From Halocaridina rubra (taxonomy: Eukaryota > Arthropoda > Malacostraca > Decapoda > Atyidae), in the NCBI GenBank assembly GCA_037179515.1, contig JAXCGZ010007677.1, positions 45,001 to 109,000 on the forward strand: DNA of 64,000 nucleotides, read 5' to 3'. The notes below the pieces were generated by a model. That model searched no databases. It had not been told where the DNA came from and worked only from the letters and a program-made list of their open reading frames with translations. Below, in pieces: positions 22,052-59,430 of the stretch (the stretch's first letter is position 1; each line of letters begins with the position of its first letter). A program made the translations under genes and the position numbers.

Positions 22052-22077
22052 TTAACCTGTAGCATGAACCTGGGAGC
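22052..22077 (+). promoter_or_regulatory. roq: 5' leader end of the roq start exon, with 3' splice site and an overlapping upstream ORF
   Basis: A pyrimidine-rich acceptor (TGTCTTTCAG) ends at 22051, so the start exon probably begins at 22052 and an upstream non-coding exon exists, as in vertebrate RC3H1. An ATG at 22064 lies 14 nt before the roq ATG (22078) and out of frame with it; both have A at -3. The upstream frame stays open to the exon end and, after splicing to 27009, stops at a TGA (27013-27015), a 60-codon ORF overlapping the RING exon. The roq start is chosen by family homology (MPIQAPQW...). Confidence 0.6.
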
Positions 22078-46634
<24,557 letters not shown>

Positions 46635-47505
46635 CTATATAAGCTAAGGCTTTATTTTCTGTACTGTAATACTAGATTTATAGACGGCTGATCCATTTTA
46701 CATTACTAAAGCATCGATGATTGATGCATGATCATGTTTCTTTTTCAAATTTGTTTTGAAATGTTTGGCCTATGAAATGATTAGTGAGAAGGCAGGAAAA
46801 ATTACTGCTTTTATATAGTTCTAGCAGCTTTATAGAATTCATTGTGTAAGCATGAGTAGAAATTCTTTTATTGTGTTAAAGAAACTAACAGTTAAGTATT
46901 TAGTTTTATATGGGTATCTACACATTTTTTCTTATTTTTTATTGTCTTTCTCCCATTAGTAGTATACAACATGGGTACTATATTAATTTTATGTCATTAA
47001 TTCAACAATCTTCATTATAGTACTTGAGTTGTAAGAAACTCGTTATTTTTAGTACAGTATTTGAGTATTGTAAGTCAAGGGTTACGTATTATTTTAATAT
47101 ATGGTAGTAATTTGATTATATTTTAACGTCATAATCCTTTAGTGTTATTATCATATTTTGTGTGACTATATTGCTTTTCAGATTGTAGCAATTCTTCAAG
47201 TTTTCAAAAGGCACTTCACATTTTTTTGATTATCTTTGAAGTTTTTTAAAATTAAGCGTCACATTTACAGAATAAACTTTAAAATGTTTTCCAGATACAC
47301 TTCACATTTATAGAACAAATATTGAAGTGTTTTTCAGAAAAAGGTTCATATTTCTTTTTAATAGTTTTTGGGTTAGAACTTAGCACGTAGGTTATTGGAC
47401 AGAGAACTGCTTGCAGAAGTATTGACACTGTTGGTGTTCATGAATATTAAAGTCTGGATATTCTTTGCATTCTGGAATATTTATTTGAAAGTTTGCAACA
47501 CTATA

Positions 47506-47641
<136 letters not shown>

Positions 47642-49577
47642 TAGTGTTCATTTTTTTCTTGTTTTGGGTTTCTTATAACCAAGATATATTTCTAATACCA
47701 CTTTAATTATTTTCTAAAATTACTATAAGATTTTACCAAGATGTTTTACAGTTTATGTCATTACTTTTCAGAATATTGTTAATTCAAAATTAGTTTTTTT
47801 TTTCTTAGTATAGTTTAGTTTGCCTTTCGTTTTGCTTAGTCTGTAGCGTCATTTTATACATTGCACTTGCTGTGTATAGGTATCAATTTTTTTTTATTTA
47901 GGTCTATTACTAAGTAGAAGTATATCTAATTGAGCTTGAATGTTGTATATTGAGTATGCTATATATGTAGTCCCTTTTTATTTTTTGAAGGAAGCAGACA
48001 TTAGTTACCATTGATCCTTTTTTCAGTGTCATACCAGCAAGAGCTATGTATTGAAATATTCTCCATTTTAATGCTTAATGCATTAATGGCTGCATGTTTT
48101 ACATAATATACTTTTTGGAATATATCAAACAAATCACGTCATATCTGAGGGCAGTGCTAGCTTATGTCTGTTTTGAATCCCTAGTTAGGATTTACTGTTT
48201 TTAGAAAGTGTACCTGACCATCATCACGTCTTTTGTAAACTCTTTCTTTGACTCTTGTGTATAGCAACTTCGACATTGTTTAGTACACCATGAGTGAATC
48301 CTTATGCCATTGTACTCTTGCTTTCATCATGTGTCAAGCAAAAAGTGTTGGTGTTTGCTGACACCGTAGAGATAATTGTGTTAAATTATCTAATGTATGT
48401 ACATTATGTGCAATGATAAATAGATTAAAGTAAAAGATTAGAAAAGCATAAAAAAATATATATTTAATAATTTGTTCAGCTAAAGAGATTTAGTGGTTCA
48501 GACAACGAACCAGGCAAGATAAAAACCATAAGTGGCCATCTTCACCATATTTCATGCTAAACAGTGTTTGCTTCATAACTGCCACCTTTTAATATTCACT
48601 TTTTTCTGGTAGGTTGGTGAAAAAAATGTATTTTTGTATTTTGTTTATTGCATTTGTTTTGTTAATAACACTTTAGCATAGGAAATTGCAAAACTTTCGG
48701 CTCCTGGATAATGGGTAGTGTATCGATGGATGTATTTGATTTGCAGCCCTTCATTGGGTAAAATCCTAGAAATTGCTCCCTGTATGTTTACCCTTTATTA
48801 TTTTTTGGGCCATATATGCACTCCTCATTTAACATGCAGTGATTGTCATTATTCTGCTGCTGGTAATGGATATTCGAGTGTTATTGTAAATCAGTTCCAG
48901 GCATCAGTATTATAAAAGCAGACACGTTTATAATGTTCGATAGTGCTTTTATAGCCTCACTAAATTGTACGAAATTGTTTAACTTTAAATTTGGAGATGT
49001 CAGTTTCAGTAGTAACTCATAGGGGAAAGATACTTTTAATTTGGACTTTGAATTTGATATCCGAGTGTGATTCTTATATCTTACAGTGTGTTATGGTATT
49101 GATCTGGAATGCTTAGCATTAAGTAGCTTAAATTCAGAGAAGTCCTAAATAGTGGAGATGGTTTTGATATTATCAGAAATTAGAAGTGTGTATTTTATTG
49201 ATTCTTTTGGTGACTCCTGGACTGCAGTGGGATTATCATAGTAGTTTTGATGCTTGTGAAATTCAAGAAAGGCAGCTTACCAATATTTGGTAAACTGTCA
49301 ATTTTAGTGCTTTTGATTTGGGATATCATTCAAGACCAAGAGATCATAGCATTTGAGGTGTTTCAAGCTTTTAATAGTGAGTGGGGTAATTTTTTTTTTT
49401 TAAATAAAAACTGCACTTTGTATATTGGTTACAGATTATATGGTTTGCTATGAAATTGTGGATATTTATCCTTGGAATGTCTAATAATTAAATTTGTCTA
49501 TGATTATTGACTTCCATATACATCTTTCTTAACAGAAGAAACTCAGCAATGGTAGATAAAGCTTGACTTTAGGTATT

Positions 49578-49593
49578 TGTAAATACTACCTCA
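49578..49593 (+). promoter_or_regulatory. Pumilio-like and let-7-like composite site in the putative 3' UTR
   Basis: TGTAAATA (49578-49585, PUF consensus) overlaps TACTACCTCA (49584-49593), which is complementary to nucleotides 1-10 of let-7. Function depends on this stretch being transcribed as roq 3' UTR. Confidence 0.35.
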
Positions 49594-52500
49594 TGATATG
49601 TGTTTGATATAGGGACAGTTTAGAATTTTTCGAGCATGGAAACCAGGTTATTCAAAGACTCATCTGCCTAGAAATTCAGATGGTTTATTACATCTGTTAT
49701 GTATGTTGTGATTTATTATGCTCACCATTCTTCCAGGAGCTCAAGTTTTGACAACCATAGTAGATTGGTTTGACAACCATTATTAGAATTTTAGATTATG
49801 TCAATGTCAGCCTTAAATATATAAAAAAAAAGAAGAATTATATCATTGTATAGTGTACAGAGATCAAATGAGGCAGTGAAAAAGATAGTTGCGTCTTTGT
49901 AGTTTTGTACTTTATAGATTATATTCCCATGAAGTTGACTTGATTAATTGGAGTAATGTTGACTTTCGAATATGAAATGTCTTTTCTCTGCCTCTTAACA
50001 TCTTCATCGTAACCATCAATGTATAATCTTTGCTATGATGAATGAATGATCTATAGCTGTGTTTCATATTGGAATATTGTGTTTTATATATATATTGTAC
50101 AGGTTGGAAATTTCCCCCTGATAGTAGTGTAAGGGAGTAATATGCATATAACATACTGCATGTTTGTGGTCGCATTTGTGAAGGAATTTAGTTACAACTT
50201 GAAACTTGGAAACTGGAAAGAATTTTAAAGTGGCAAAGCTCTATGCACGTGCAGCCGGAAATGTACCTTTCAAGCCCAGAAAACATTGTGGCAATTGTAT
50301 GCTTTAAATCATGAAAGTGGATACTTACACAGTCCTGTTGCTTCACTAATGGTATTTGTCAATGAATGCTTAGTCCGACTATACATTGCAAGGCACTAAC
50401 TAATGACTTGAAATGTTAATCAAGAGCATAGCATCCTTGTGTACCATATCAGACTTTATTTAGTCAATGTATATGTCCTTCAGCAGTGTCATTTGATTAC
50501 ATTGGGAGTAACCCATATAAATAATACTGTGATGTTATTGAACTTTTGACATTGTCAGGCAAAGATTGGTTTTCTATCTACAAAAGAATAAGGAATGCAA
50601 AAGGCTCATGATGGTGAGGACAGCAATTCTATTCGGTCCCAAAATAATTCTGAAGGTCTACTTGTTATTTGCTTTAGAGAAATGCCAGCAACTAAATTTT
50701 TCTTGTTTGTTACCAATTTACAAATGTTTTTAAAATCAGGCTTCTATTGGAAGTATTTCTTGAAAGTTTTGTATAAAATTTTACCATTGAGAGTTGTCAA
50801 AGACATATACAGTATCAGGATTTTGAATGAATATTACACCTCATTGTCTTGTGGGTTAAAGTGTAACTATTAATTGTAACCAAGGTTAGTATTTTATAGG
50901 ACTGCATTGGTTGAAAATAGTTATTATTTTGGCTATTCTAACAATGTTAAAAAGCATAGTGTAATAGTGATTTGGAGATAATGGATTAAAGTAAGTGTTA
51001 ACATAGCTACCACATACCATGTGAAGTTAGAGTATTAATGCATGCTTTATATTTTCAAAAAAAAATTATACTAGTTTATTTGATCATATTTGCACATTTC
51101 AGAAAGCCGTTCATAGTTAAAACTTGCTGTTTTCATCATCATTGTTCAATAGCTGGTTAATAACTTCTAGTTACGTAATTACTCGTCTGCAGTACTGACC
51201 TCATGAAACATTAAGCCTTTTATATATATTTTCTGAATTGAAATAAGTGTACAGTATTGCAGACCGTATATTTGTGTGAGTAATTATTAGTTAACTCTGC
51301 TTCATAAGTTTAAGCCGTAGAATTTTGTGGATAGATGACTGCTAAAGGGATTTTAAGTTGCTGATAGTAAATTAATCCCTAATCCTAACGAAATATTTTG
51401 CTTGGTGAGACTAAACTGAGAATGTGTTTGTCAGTAGAGTAGTGAATTTAATGTGTTATTGCTCTAATTAGTTATGTCTCTTAATAAGCAGGAGCAAAAA
51501 TTCAACCAATGCCAATGTTTAGCACACTGTGTATTAGATAAAGCTTTACAACCACGATTAGAGTTAGCTCCAATGAATTTTTTCTTGGTGTTTATTCAGT
51601 CACGACAGTTTTGATGTTTACATTTTTATGGAAACATCTTTTGTGGTCATTTGATTAAGGCATTGTGAATTTAGACATTTGAAGAACATCTTTGTGGTGT
51701 CCTGTTTAAAGGGGCTGGAGTTCACCTTTCAGAAAGCAGTTTTTGCTTATTCAGTATGTACTACATATTGGTCTCTACGATTTATACAGTGGTATTACTG
51801 TGCATTTTCCTTGGCATCGAAAATGGGAAGGTGTACATCAAGAAAATTTTATATACCTGCAAATATATATACAGAGTTCGTGGATTAATATATAATGGAT
51901 AGGATAACTGTCCTGCATAATGAATCATGCATATAGCATGTAGTATAAATAAGCAAAAGTGCAGAGAGGTCACTTTGGCTTTTATTGTTAATTTTTAAGC
52001 TAACCGTATGTTTATAGATGAGCCATTATTGCCTTGCAATTTTTCTGAGTTACTGATTGAATCAACGACCAGTGTCACCTGATTCTTGCAAATCACAGAG
52101 AAGTTTAAATGTAACTTCTGGGAATTGATATTATCTCATACTGTTTTGATGATTGAACATGTAGAAGAATATACATGCTGGTTCTGCAATTAAAATTATT
52201 GGTAGTTTTATATAAGAAATTAGTTTTTGAGGTAAAATTTAGTCTTAATGTAATGAATGTTTACAAAAAAAAATTTCTGCTAAGTTTTGTAAGATGATAC
52301 CAGTGTTATTTTCTTGATTTTTCATAATTTGCTATTCAAAATGACTATATTTATACTTTATTTTCATAGCCTTCGGACTGTAGAAGTTCGTTTGGAGAAT
52401 ATTTTTGACTTGATAATGTGGTTTTCGGTAATCAGATAAATTTATAAGATACAAGGATGAATTGTAAAGTACATAATGGTTTATCATTTTATGTTTTTGG

Positions 52501-52959
52501 AAAATCCAGAAATGCAACCAGGATAGATCAGTAAAAAAGGTTTTTATGAGTTTTTTAAAAGGAGGTGTAAGTTTAGAGTGGATTTATCATAAAAAAGCCA
52601 TCAACAGGTAGTTAGATATTTGCCAAAATTATGTCTGAAGAGCTTTTCTATTGCAATACTTGTTGGCAAACTGCATTGCAGATTTTGTGTACACTATGTA
52701 TTTTCATTGCTTGAGGTAAGTTCCATAATACATTCTCCAGTAATGTACGAAAGTGTTTAATTTTGTTTAATCTATCGATTATTCCATGTGGTTACTTTTA
52801 AGCTTTTCAAAGTTTATGAATATGCTTGTTTCCCTTGTCAAATTATTTTATGGAAGCTAATTTAAGGTTTTTTAACAGTTGTTTGATGGTGTATTGCATT
52901 TTTTATTATTAATCTTTTGCTATTTTTATTCCGTTCATATAAATACGCATACTATATCC

Positions 52960-52970
52960 TTTCTGTGAAA
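52960..52970 (+). promoter_or_regulatory. CDE-like stem-loop (candidate Roquin target) in the putative 3' UTR
   Basis: TTTC-TGT-GAAA: four base pairs closing a pyrimidine-purine-pyrimidine triloop, the TTCYRYGAA core recognised by the ROQ domain. The stem is broken by a C/T mismatch before a further C-G pair, so it is shorter than the TNF element. Confidence 0.3.
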
Positions 52971-54663
52971 TGGAGTTTTGTATGAACTGTTGTGAAAAAA
53001 ATAACGCAGTTTATTGTTGGAGTTCCTTATAGGAATAATGTAATTTGTTTAGTTGGATTGTTTTTTAAATTAAAAGTTGCTCTTAAAAGGAAAGAGATAT
53101 TAAATGCAATTTATGTTGCTTATGTACAATGATGTTATTTGCTCTGGATGTTTAGTTTTCATGAGGGTAGTCTACTCTGTAGCACTTGATAAGAAGCCAT
53201 CCTTGATTCTAAAGATTAGATGAATCATTAGAGAGGAGGAGAATTCATTAGAATTTCTTTTGTATAGTTTCCTGTTTGCATTTCTGGTGTTGTGGTTAGG
53301 GTCTCACAGTGAGAAGTCTGGTGTAGCTGCTCCCGTCACCTGCAAAATATCTGTCTGAGATAATTTTCATTTTTGATCTTTGGGCAAATTGTATGCCTCT
53401 CGAAATATATATACCATATATATATATGCTTTATGTTTGAGCAAATTATGGAAACCACTTCTCTGTTTTAAGAGGGCCCAATAGAATATATTTAAAGAGG
53501 ATCATGATATGGTAGTTAGAAAACATTTCAGACATATTTTACTCGTCATGGCATATTGTATTTGAAATGCACAGTAATTTACCTTATTTGATCTTAAGGT
53601 TACTTTTGCATTCATAAGTCTTTTATAATCAAATTCAAAAACAGTTTTGATTCTTATTAAAATCTCATATTAATTTTTAGGCTGGTGAATATGTTATTGC
53701 TATTATTTCCCCTTGGAAATAGCAATATGTCTAATAATTTTAGCATAATATGGCATAGCAAATCCATAAATCTTGAAATTTAGAGGGCCTTTAATGAAAT
53801 CAGTAATATCTAATGCTCCTTAACTACCACTTACCTTTTTTGAACTTATCCGTAATATTAATTATCTTTTTTCATGTTAATAAGAATGATTGTGTGGGAT
53901 GCTGAATTATTCATATTCTGTAAATTTTAATATCACTCAGATACATATCAAAACATCTAAACACCTAGGCATTATACAATGTTATTACATTTTTTTTTTA
54001 TGAATATGCAAGATATGTCAGTGTAAGCTTAAATCAGTCTTTATCATTTTTAATAGTCCTGTTTTACATGATATTTTCATTGCGGTAAAGCTTCATATCT
54101 CAAGAATATCATCAACATTCATTCATTAGTGATTACTTGGTTAGTATATGAAAATTGTACTATTCATTATTACTATGCTAATATAGAAGAATATGTGCAA
54201 AGATGTGAAACTTTGCAGTGTGAGAAATTCATCTAAACATAAAGCACATAACTTAGAATTTATACCTTTTGCCATTTGACTTTTTACAAAATTATATCAC
54301 TTTACAACAGTCTGCAGCTTGTCCAGCCACAATCTTACCATATTTGGTCTATTTCCCTATCTACTATATTAATTTTTATTGTGTATATTAACTAGAATGT
54401 GTATTTCAGAGTAACAAGTTTGTTACAACCGTTTAGGATGATTTGACTGTGTTAGAATTGTGGGGTGGTGATATTAACCTCCATTTTCGTCTGTTTTTTT
54501 TTCTGGACTTCTTACTCAAATGGCAAAGTTATTAAGAGTTGCAATATGTTTTACAGAACTGTTCTTCCACTTTTTTCATTGTTATCTGGTGGTTTATAAT
54601 TCAGAAAGATAATGAAAAAACCATTTAAGCATCTTAAATGTCAGAGACAACCTCTTACTAAAG

Positions 54664-54790
54664 TCTAAGAGACTTAGAAAAGGTTGGGTATCAAGGGGCT
54701 GCAGGTGGTGACCATGTCCAAGGCTCGCAATATTTACGAGCCGACAGATGTGTTGGTGGCGGGACAGCTCCCTCCCTGATGTTAGCATGT
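54664..54790 (+). other. GC-rich structured block near the end of the putative 3' UTR
   Basis: A conspicuously GC-rich island in AT-rich surroundings. It contains the hairpin GGCTCG (54722-54727) / CGAGCC (54737-54742) with a 9-nt loop, and a six-pair hairpin TCTAAG-AGA-CTTAGA at 54664-54678. It lies 60-180 nt upstream of the poly(A) hexamer. No known element recognised. Confidence 0.35.
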
Positions 54791-54847
54791 TGCACATGTA
54801 TTATTACGATTATATTAATCATTATTATCCCATGTATTTTGCCTACC

Positions 54848-54873
54848 AATAAAATCACTCATATGAATTTTTT
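54848..54873 (+). terminator. roq: Candidate poly(A) signal of roq
   Basis: AATAAA at 54848-54853 is followed within about 20 nt by an uninterrupted T run, the usual layout of hexamer plus downstream U-rich element. Cleavage would fall near 54865. Confidence 0.4.
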
Positions 54874-55009
54874 TTTTTTTAATCCTAATATCTATAGTAT
54901 TACTGCAGCTGCTATTTGGAGAATATATAATAATATAATTTAATATTATCTGAGCCTATATGCCATTTATTGCAAATTTAATATTTACTGAATTCACTTT
55001 GACAGTACA

Positions 55010-55375
55010 CTCAATTAGAGTGAATGCGTATGCCATCTGTTGGCAACTTTGAAAACTACTTCGTTTTAATGTATAAAGTGAATGCCAACGCCATCTATTG
55101 CTGTATATAACAATTTATTTACTAATGTATATTTATAGGTGGCCTTTATGTTCCTGAAGTTATATTTTTAGTTTACAACATTCTCAGTAGATGGCGCAGG
55201 CATGCACTATGAGATGTATAATCTTATTGATATATATTATTTCATATTATATCCATAGATGGCGTTTGCGTTCATGCTGTTTTGATTTTAAATATTCTCA
55301 ATAGATGGCGTTCGCATTCAGGCTGTTTTGACTTTTAAATATTCTCAATAGATGGCGTAAGAATGCACTATGAAG
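55010..55375. repeat. Cluster of AGATGGCG motifs in inverted then direct array
   Basis: Reverse copies at 55031-55038 (TGCCATCT) and 55090-55097 (CGCCATCT); direct copies at 55189, 55257, 55303 and 55350. The last three sit in 46-68-bp units sharing AATATTCTCAATAGATGGCG and GCATTCAGGCTGTTTTGA-like sequence. Confidence 0.75.
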
Positions 55376-55439
55376 CTAAATTTAGTTATGATACAAAGTA
55401 ATTCAACACCATATATCAGCCATTGCTACTGGTTCGATT

Positions 55440-56277
55440 TTTTTATTATCGTTTTTGTTTGTTGTGGCTGCTGCCACCACTGCTGTTGTTGCTTGCTGCT
55501 ACTGTTTTTTTTTTCTTATTTCCTTTGCTGCTATTGTTATTGTTCTTACTGCTACTGTTGTTGTTGTTGTTTCTGCTGATGTTACTTTTATTGTTCATTT
55601 TGTTCTTTTTATGTTGTAGTGATATTTGGTATTATACTTGATTTAGATATAGTAGCTTTTTTTATACATTAGCCTATTATGAGTATTTATTGTTGTTGTT
55701 AGGTTTCAGTGGTTGTTTTTGATCTGGCTTTTATTTTTCATGTTCAGCTTTTATTATCTGCGTAGTTTTTAATGTCTTTATTCTTAATACTTTTAAATAG
55801 TTACACTTAGTCGTTATTTTTATTATTGTTGTTGTTGTGGTTTTGTAACTATTTGTTGATGCTTTGTTATTGTTTTATAGTTTCTGTTGCTGAGGTCTTG
55901 TTCTCTGCTCCTGGTTTTTCTTTTTCGTTTTTGCTTTCGATTTTGTTGGATATGCTGTGGTTTTCGTTGTCGTTTTAAAGATTCTCCTGGATTTTGTTTC
56001 TCGTTACTATTTCTGTTGTCGTTGTTTTGCTTGTCTTTGCTGTGGTTAGTTTGTTTTTTGTTTGTTAGTTCACATTATTATTATTATTGATTTTGTTGTT
56101 GCTGAGTGCTAATGCAATTTATTGTTATTATTAATATTGTTGTTATAATTATTATTATCTTTCAAAAGAATATTATTACTATTAATTATTATCTTTCAAA
56201 AGAATATTATTATTATTATTATTATTATGACTAGCCAGTTTACTATTATTATTATTATTTTTCACATGGACAAGGGA

Positions 56278-56308
<31 letters not shown>

Positions 56309-56310
56309 TT
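55440..56310. repeat. TTG/CTG-rich low-complexity DNA grading into (ATT)n
   Basis: 55440-56078 is dominated by TTG, CTG and TTC triplets; 56078-56310 has several ATT tracts and a duplicated TTATCTTTCAAAAGAATATT. Cysteine/leucine-rich frames here are compositional artefacts. Confidence 0.7.
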
Positions 56311-56763
56311 AATTATCTGAAAGGACTAAGCGGTATGAATGTGATTAATTGCTCTCTTCAGTATTAATATCGTAAAATAGTAAATATTGACATCTCTAAT
56401 AATTTAATTTAGCATGGCAGATATATTAAAACTTGATATTGTAGAAACTTGTATGACGTTTGTTCATTGCCCATAGTTTAAGCCTCACTTACACGTCTCT
56501 GTTAAACCCATGAAGGTTTGATTTCAATTCAGTAAGGTAACTCGCACAGCTTCTCTTCGAGTAAGATAGTTAGGAGGAATAATTTATGGGTATTGGTGTC
56601 CTTAATGTTACAATCCCTGTCAACTCAGCAAACTTAGTGAGTACAGCAACTGATGTGCATATATAGTGCTTAAACATTATCCCTTCTAGATTGGATTCAA
56701 TGTTGTCATGTACTTCTACTACTAATAATAGTAATTATTGTCTGTGGTTCAGTGCATTAAGCT

Positions 56764-56964
56764 AAAAGTAGTCACCGTGGCTCAAGCGGTAGCGTCCGCG
56801 ACACTGAGGCGTCAGGTCGAGGGTTCGCGCCCCGTCACGGTCTGAGGTTAGCAAGGGCATGCATTCAGGGTAACGATTACATCTGCCAAATCAAGTCCTT
56901 CGCAAAAAGGCAACCGTCCTAGCCCTTGGTAGGAAAGGAGTCCGTGACGCAAAACTGGAACATT
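56764..56964 (+). mobile_element. SINE family A with perfect 17-bp TSD
   Basis: Complete copy: box A GTGGCTCAAGCGGTAGCG, box B GGTCGAGGGTTCGCGCC, body and end. GTTCAGTGCATTAAGCT at 56747-56763 and 56965-56981 is the target duplication. The target is itself tRNA-like (GGTTCAGTG before, AGGTCCCAGGTTCGATTTGG after). Confidence 0.88.
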
Positions 56965-57021
56965 GTTCAGTGCATTAAGCTGGGGACTGTTCTGCAGGTC
57001 CCAGGTTCGATTTGGATGCCA

Positions 57022-58539
57022 ATAATAATACATCAAATTGTGGATTTGATTAAATGTTATTTATTTAAAATGTTTCTTTCAACTTCCTGAAGTTGATAGT
57101 TGACATTAAGGTGTTTTTGTTATTTTCTATCGCGTTTTTTGAAGTAATATTAAGGAAGGCTTAGGTAACTTAGTTCATCTCAGGAAGAGTTGAAGCTTTA
57201 TATATTTCGTCTGTTGTCTCGTTGGGGATGCGAAAAATAATATTTATCGACATTTATGCATAGTCCTCTTCTGGCACTATTCTTAAGCTTTTTTTTTACT
57301 AACCAGTGCCTGTTTTACTGAATATCATTTGATCGACTGGCTAACTCCTTAACATCACGAAGACAACTAGAACAAGAAGTAAATACTCAGCTTGGAGCTT
57401 GGATAAGTCACTAGTTCAAACTTTGTATTAATTGAAGGAAAAATCTAATTTTAACATTTTAAGCTCGACGTAACAAAATCAACCACTTTCAGTTAGTAAA
57501 AGCAATCTGATATTAACCCAAAACAGTTTTTTTTATCCAAATTACAGAGATTATATCACAAATCAAATCAATATAATAAACACATGTAATAATGTTATAC
57601 GATGAAAAAATATTGCCTTTCCTTTTTCTATATATTTTTTATTTATCCATCTAATCAAAATGATCTCGTGGCGCAACTTCCCTCTCGTCTTGTCTAGCCT
57701 CCGGCGCTTTTTTTTTTTTTTAATACGTAATGTAACCCAAACCCCGTTTTTGCACACATCAAATTTTTATTGTACAATAAACTACTCTCACCGTGAAAAA
57801 TAATCTCAGTCTGTAAACCAACGTAGGAGTTATAAAATCCAAAAAGTTTTAATGAGATATATTCCCCTGGTTATTCGAAGAAGAAATATCATATGAAAAA
57901 TTCAGAACACAAAAGACGCTTTAAAGTCATCTCGACCAGAAGCTTTTTCACTTTTTGAGTCATCTCGTTACAAGCCTTGGCTTTTTCAACATGAATGACA
58001 GGCGCTTTGTTAACTTGGCGGAAATTGTTTGGGGAGATTTTTTATTGGTCCCGGGATAACAAAGGCGCCTTTCCATCATCAACGTTAACAAGTTAAAGGA
58101 AAACTAGAAGACTCACCTATTGGAAGAAAAGGTTAACTGTTGTTTACAGCTTCTTTTCAGAAACTTTTAGTTTTCTTGATTTAATTATTTTCTCTCACGA
58201 ATTTTGACATCAATAGTGCTTATAGCGTGTGTGCATGAGTGTATGTGTGTTTGCTTATTCACGTGTGAATGTCTTTGTGTGTGTTTCATTTTATTCCTAA
58301 GTGACAATAGTATGTTGCAAGTTACATAATGCAAATTAAACTTTTTAATATCAATATATATATTATAAATATTAATTATAGAGAATATTAATGTAGGACT
58401 TGGGTGATTATTTAAAAAAGTTAAATGTACTTCTGGAAGACCAATTTGATCTAACTCTCAATCGTACTAACATTGATATTACTTTCATTTATTTAAGAGC
58501 AAGGAAGAGCTTCAAAGCCAAGCGAAGGACATAACACAG
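57022..58539. other. No gene recognised; one inverted repeat
   Basis: 57998-58055 holds AGGCGCTTTGTTAAC against ATAACAAAGGCGCC, with an inverted CCAAT (ATTGG) and GGCGGAAA between. A 50-codon minus-strand frame spans it, without a start. Otherwise AT-rich. Confidence 0.4.
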
Positions 58540-59430
58540 AACACTGAGTGGGACACCCAAATTTTAGTTAAATTTAATGCCTGCAAGACAGTTTCTGACC
58601 ATGTCTTTATCTTCTATTCCTCCTGATAGCCCTATTGTCTTCGAAACTAACGAAATATATCTGCTTCATTCTTTATCATATTAGGAATCCAGATAGCCTC
58701 TAACCTGTCGTGGGGGAATCATATAATCCAAATTTCTAAATCTGCATCCAAAAAATTAGGGGTTCTGTTTCATTTTCGTTATGACTTTCCTTCTTTACAG
58801 TTATTTAAAATCTATAAAGGTCTTATCCGTCCCTGCTTAGAATACTGCTCACACATCTGGGGTGCTTCTTCCTATAGTTATATCCTTGATAGGGCTGAAT
58901 CTAAGGTAGTCAGACTCATCAGTTACCTTTTTCTTACTTCTAATCTGGATTTTCTTTCTCTTCGCTGTAAGGAATCATCTCTTTCTCTTTTCTATCGCTA
59001 CTACCTCCATCGGTGCTCTGATGACTTACCGAGTTACATCCCTCCCTCACTGCCGAGGCCGCTTAACACTCGCCAAGCGGCTTCGTCTCAAAAGTACTGT
59101 ATGGATATTTGCAGCCAGCAGATTGATAAGTGAAGCGACTACTTCTTCCCATCCACATCCAAACTCTGGAAATCTCCTTCTCCTTCTTTCTTTCCTAATT
59201 CTAATAATCTTTCTTCAAAAAGCGAATCTATCGTCATCTAATCCCTGCTATATATCTAGGTCCTCAGTACTTCAGCTATTCTTTCAGACTGTTCTTTTCC
59301 TATTGTGTATCAGTACCTAATTTCTGCCTTCTTAACCTTTTACATTTCTTGTTATTTTTTTTTTTTTTTTGCGCCAGGCCCTGGAGAGGTCAATTTTTAC
59401 CTGTCCCGTTGTCATATTAGAAAAAAAAAA
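58540..59430 (+). mobile_element. Jockey-like LINE 3' fragment
   Basis: Matches 31500-32400: GCCTGCAAGACAGTTTCTG, ATTAGGAATCCAGATAGCCT, CGTCCCTGCTTAGAATACTG, GGGGTGCTTCTT and the GCGCCAGGCCCTGG...TGTCAT tail with poly(A). Stops throughout. Confidence 0.75.

Noticed and set aside
48905..48912. miR-8-type seed match CAGTATTA
   Set aside because: An isolated 8-mer is expected by chance in an AT-rich 8-kb region.
55370..55641. Cys- or Leu-rich small proteins
   Set aside because: Composition of TTG/CTG-rich DNA; overlapping frames look equally open.
57900..58060. 50-codon minus-strand frame (VNKAPVIHVEKAKACNEM)
   Set aside because: Protein-like composition, but no start codon, no splice context I could confirm and no family match; kept only as part of the inverted-repeat note.
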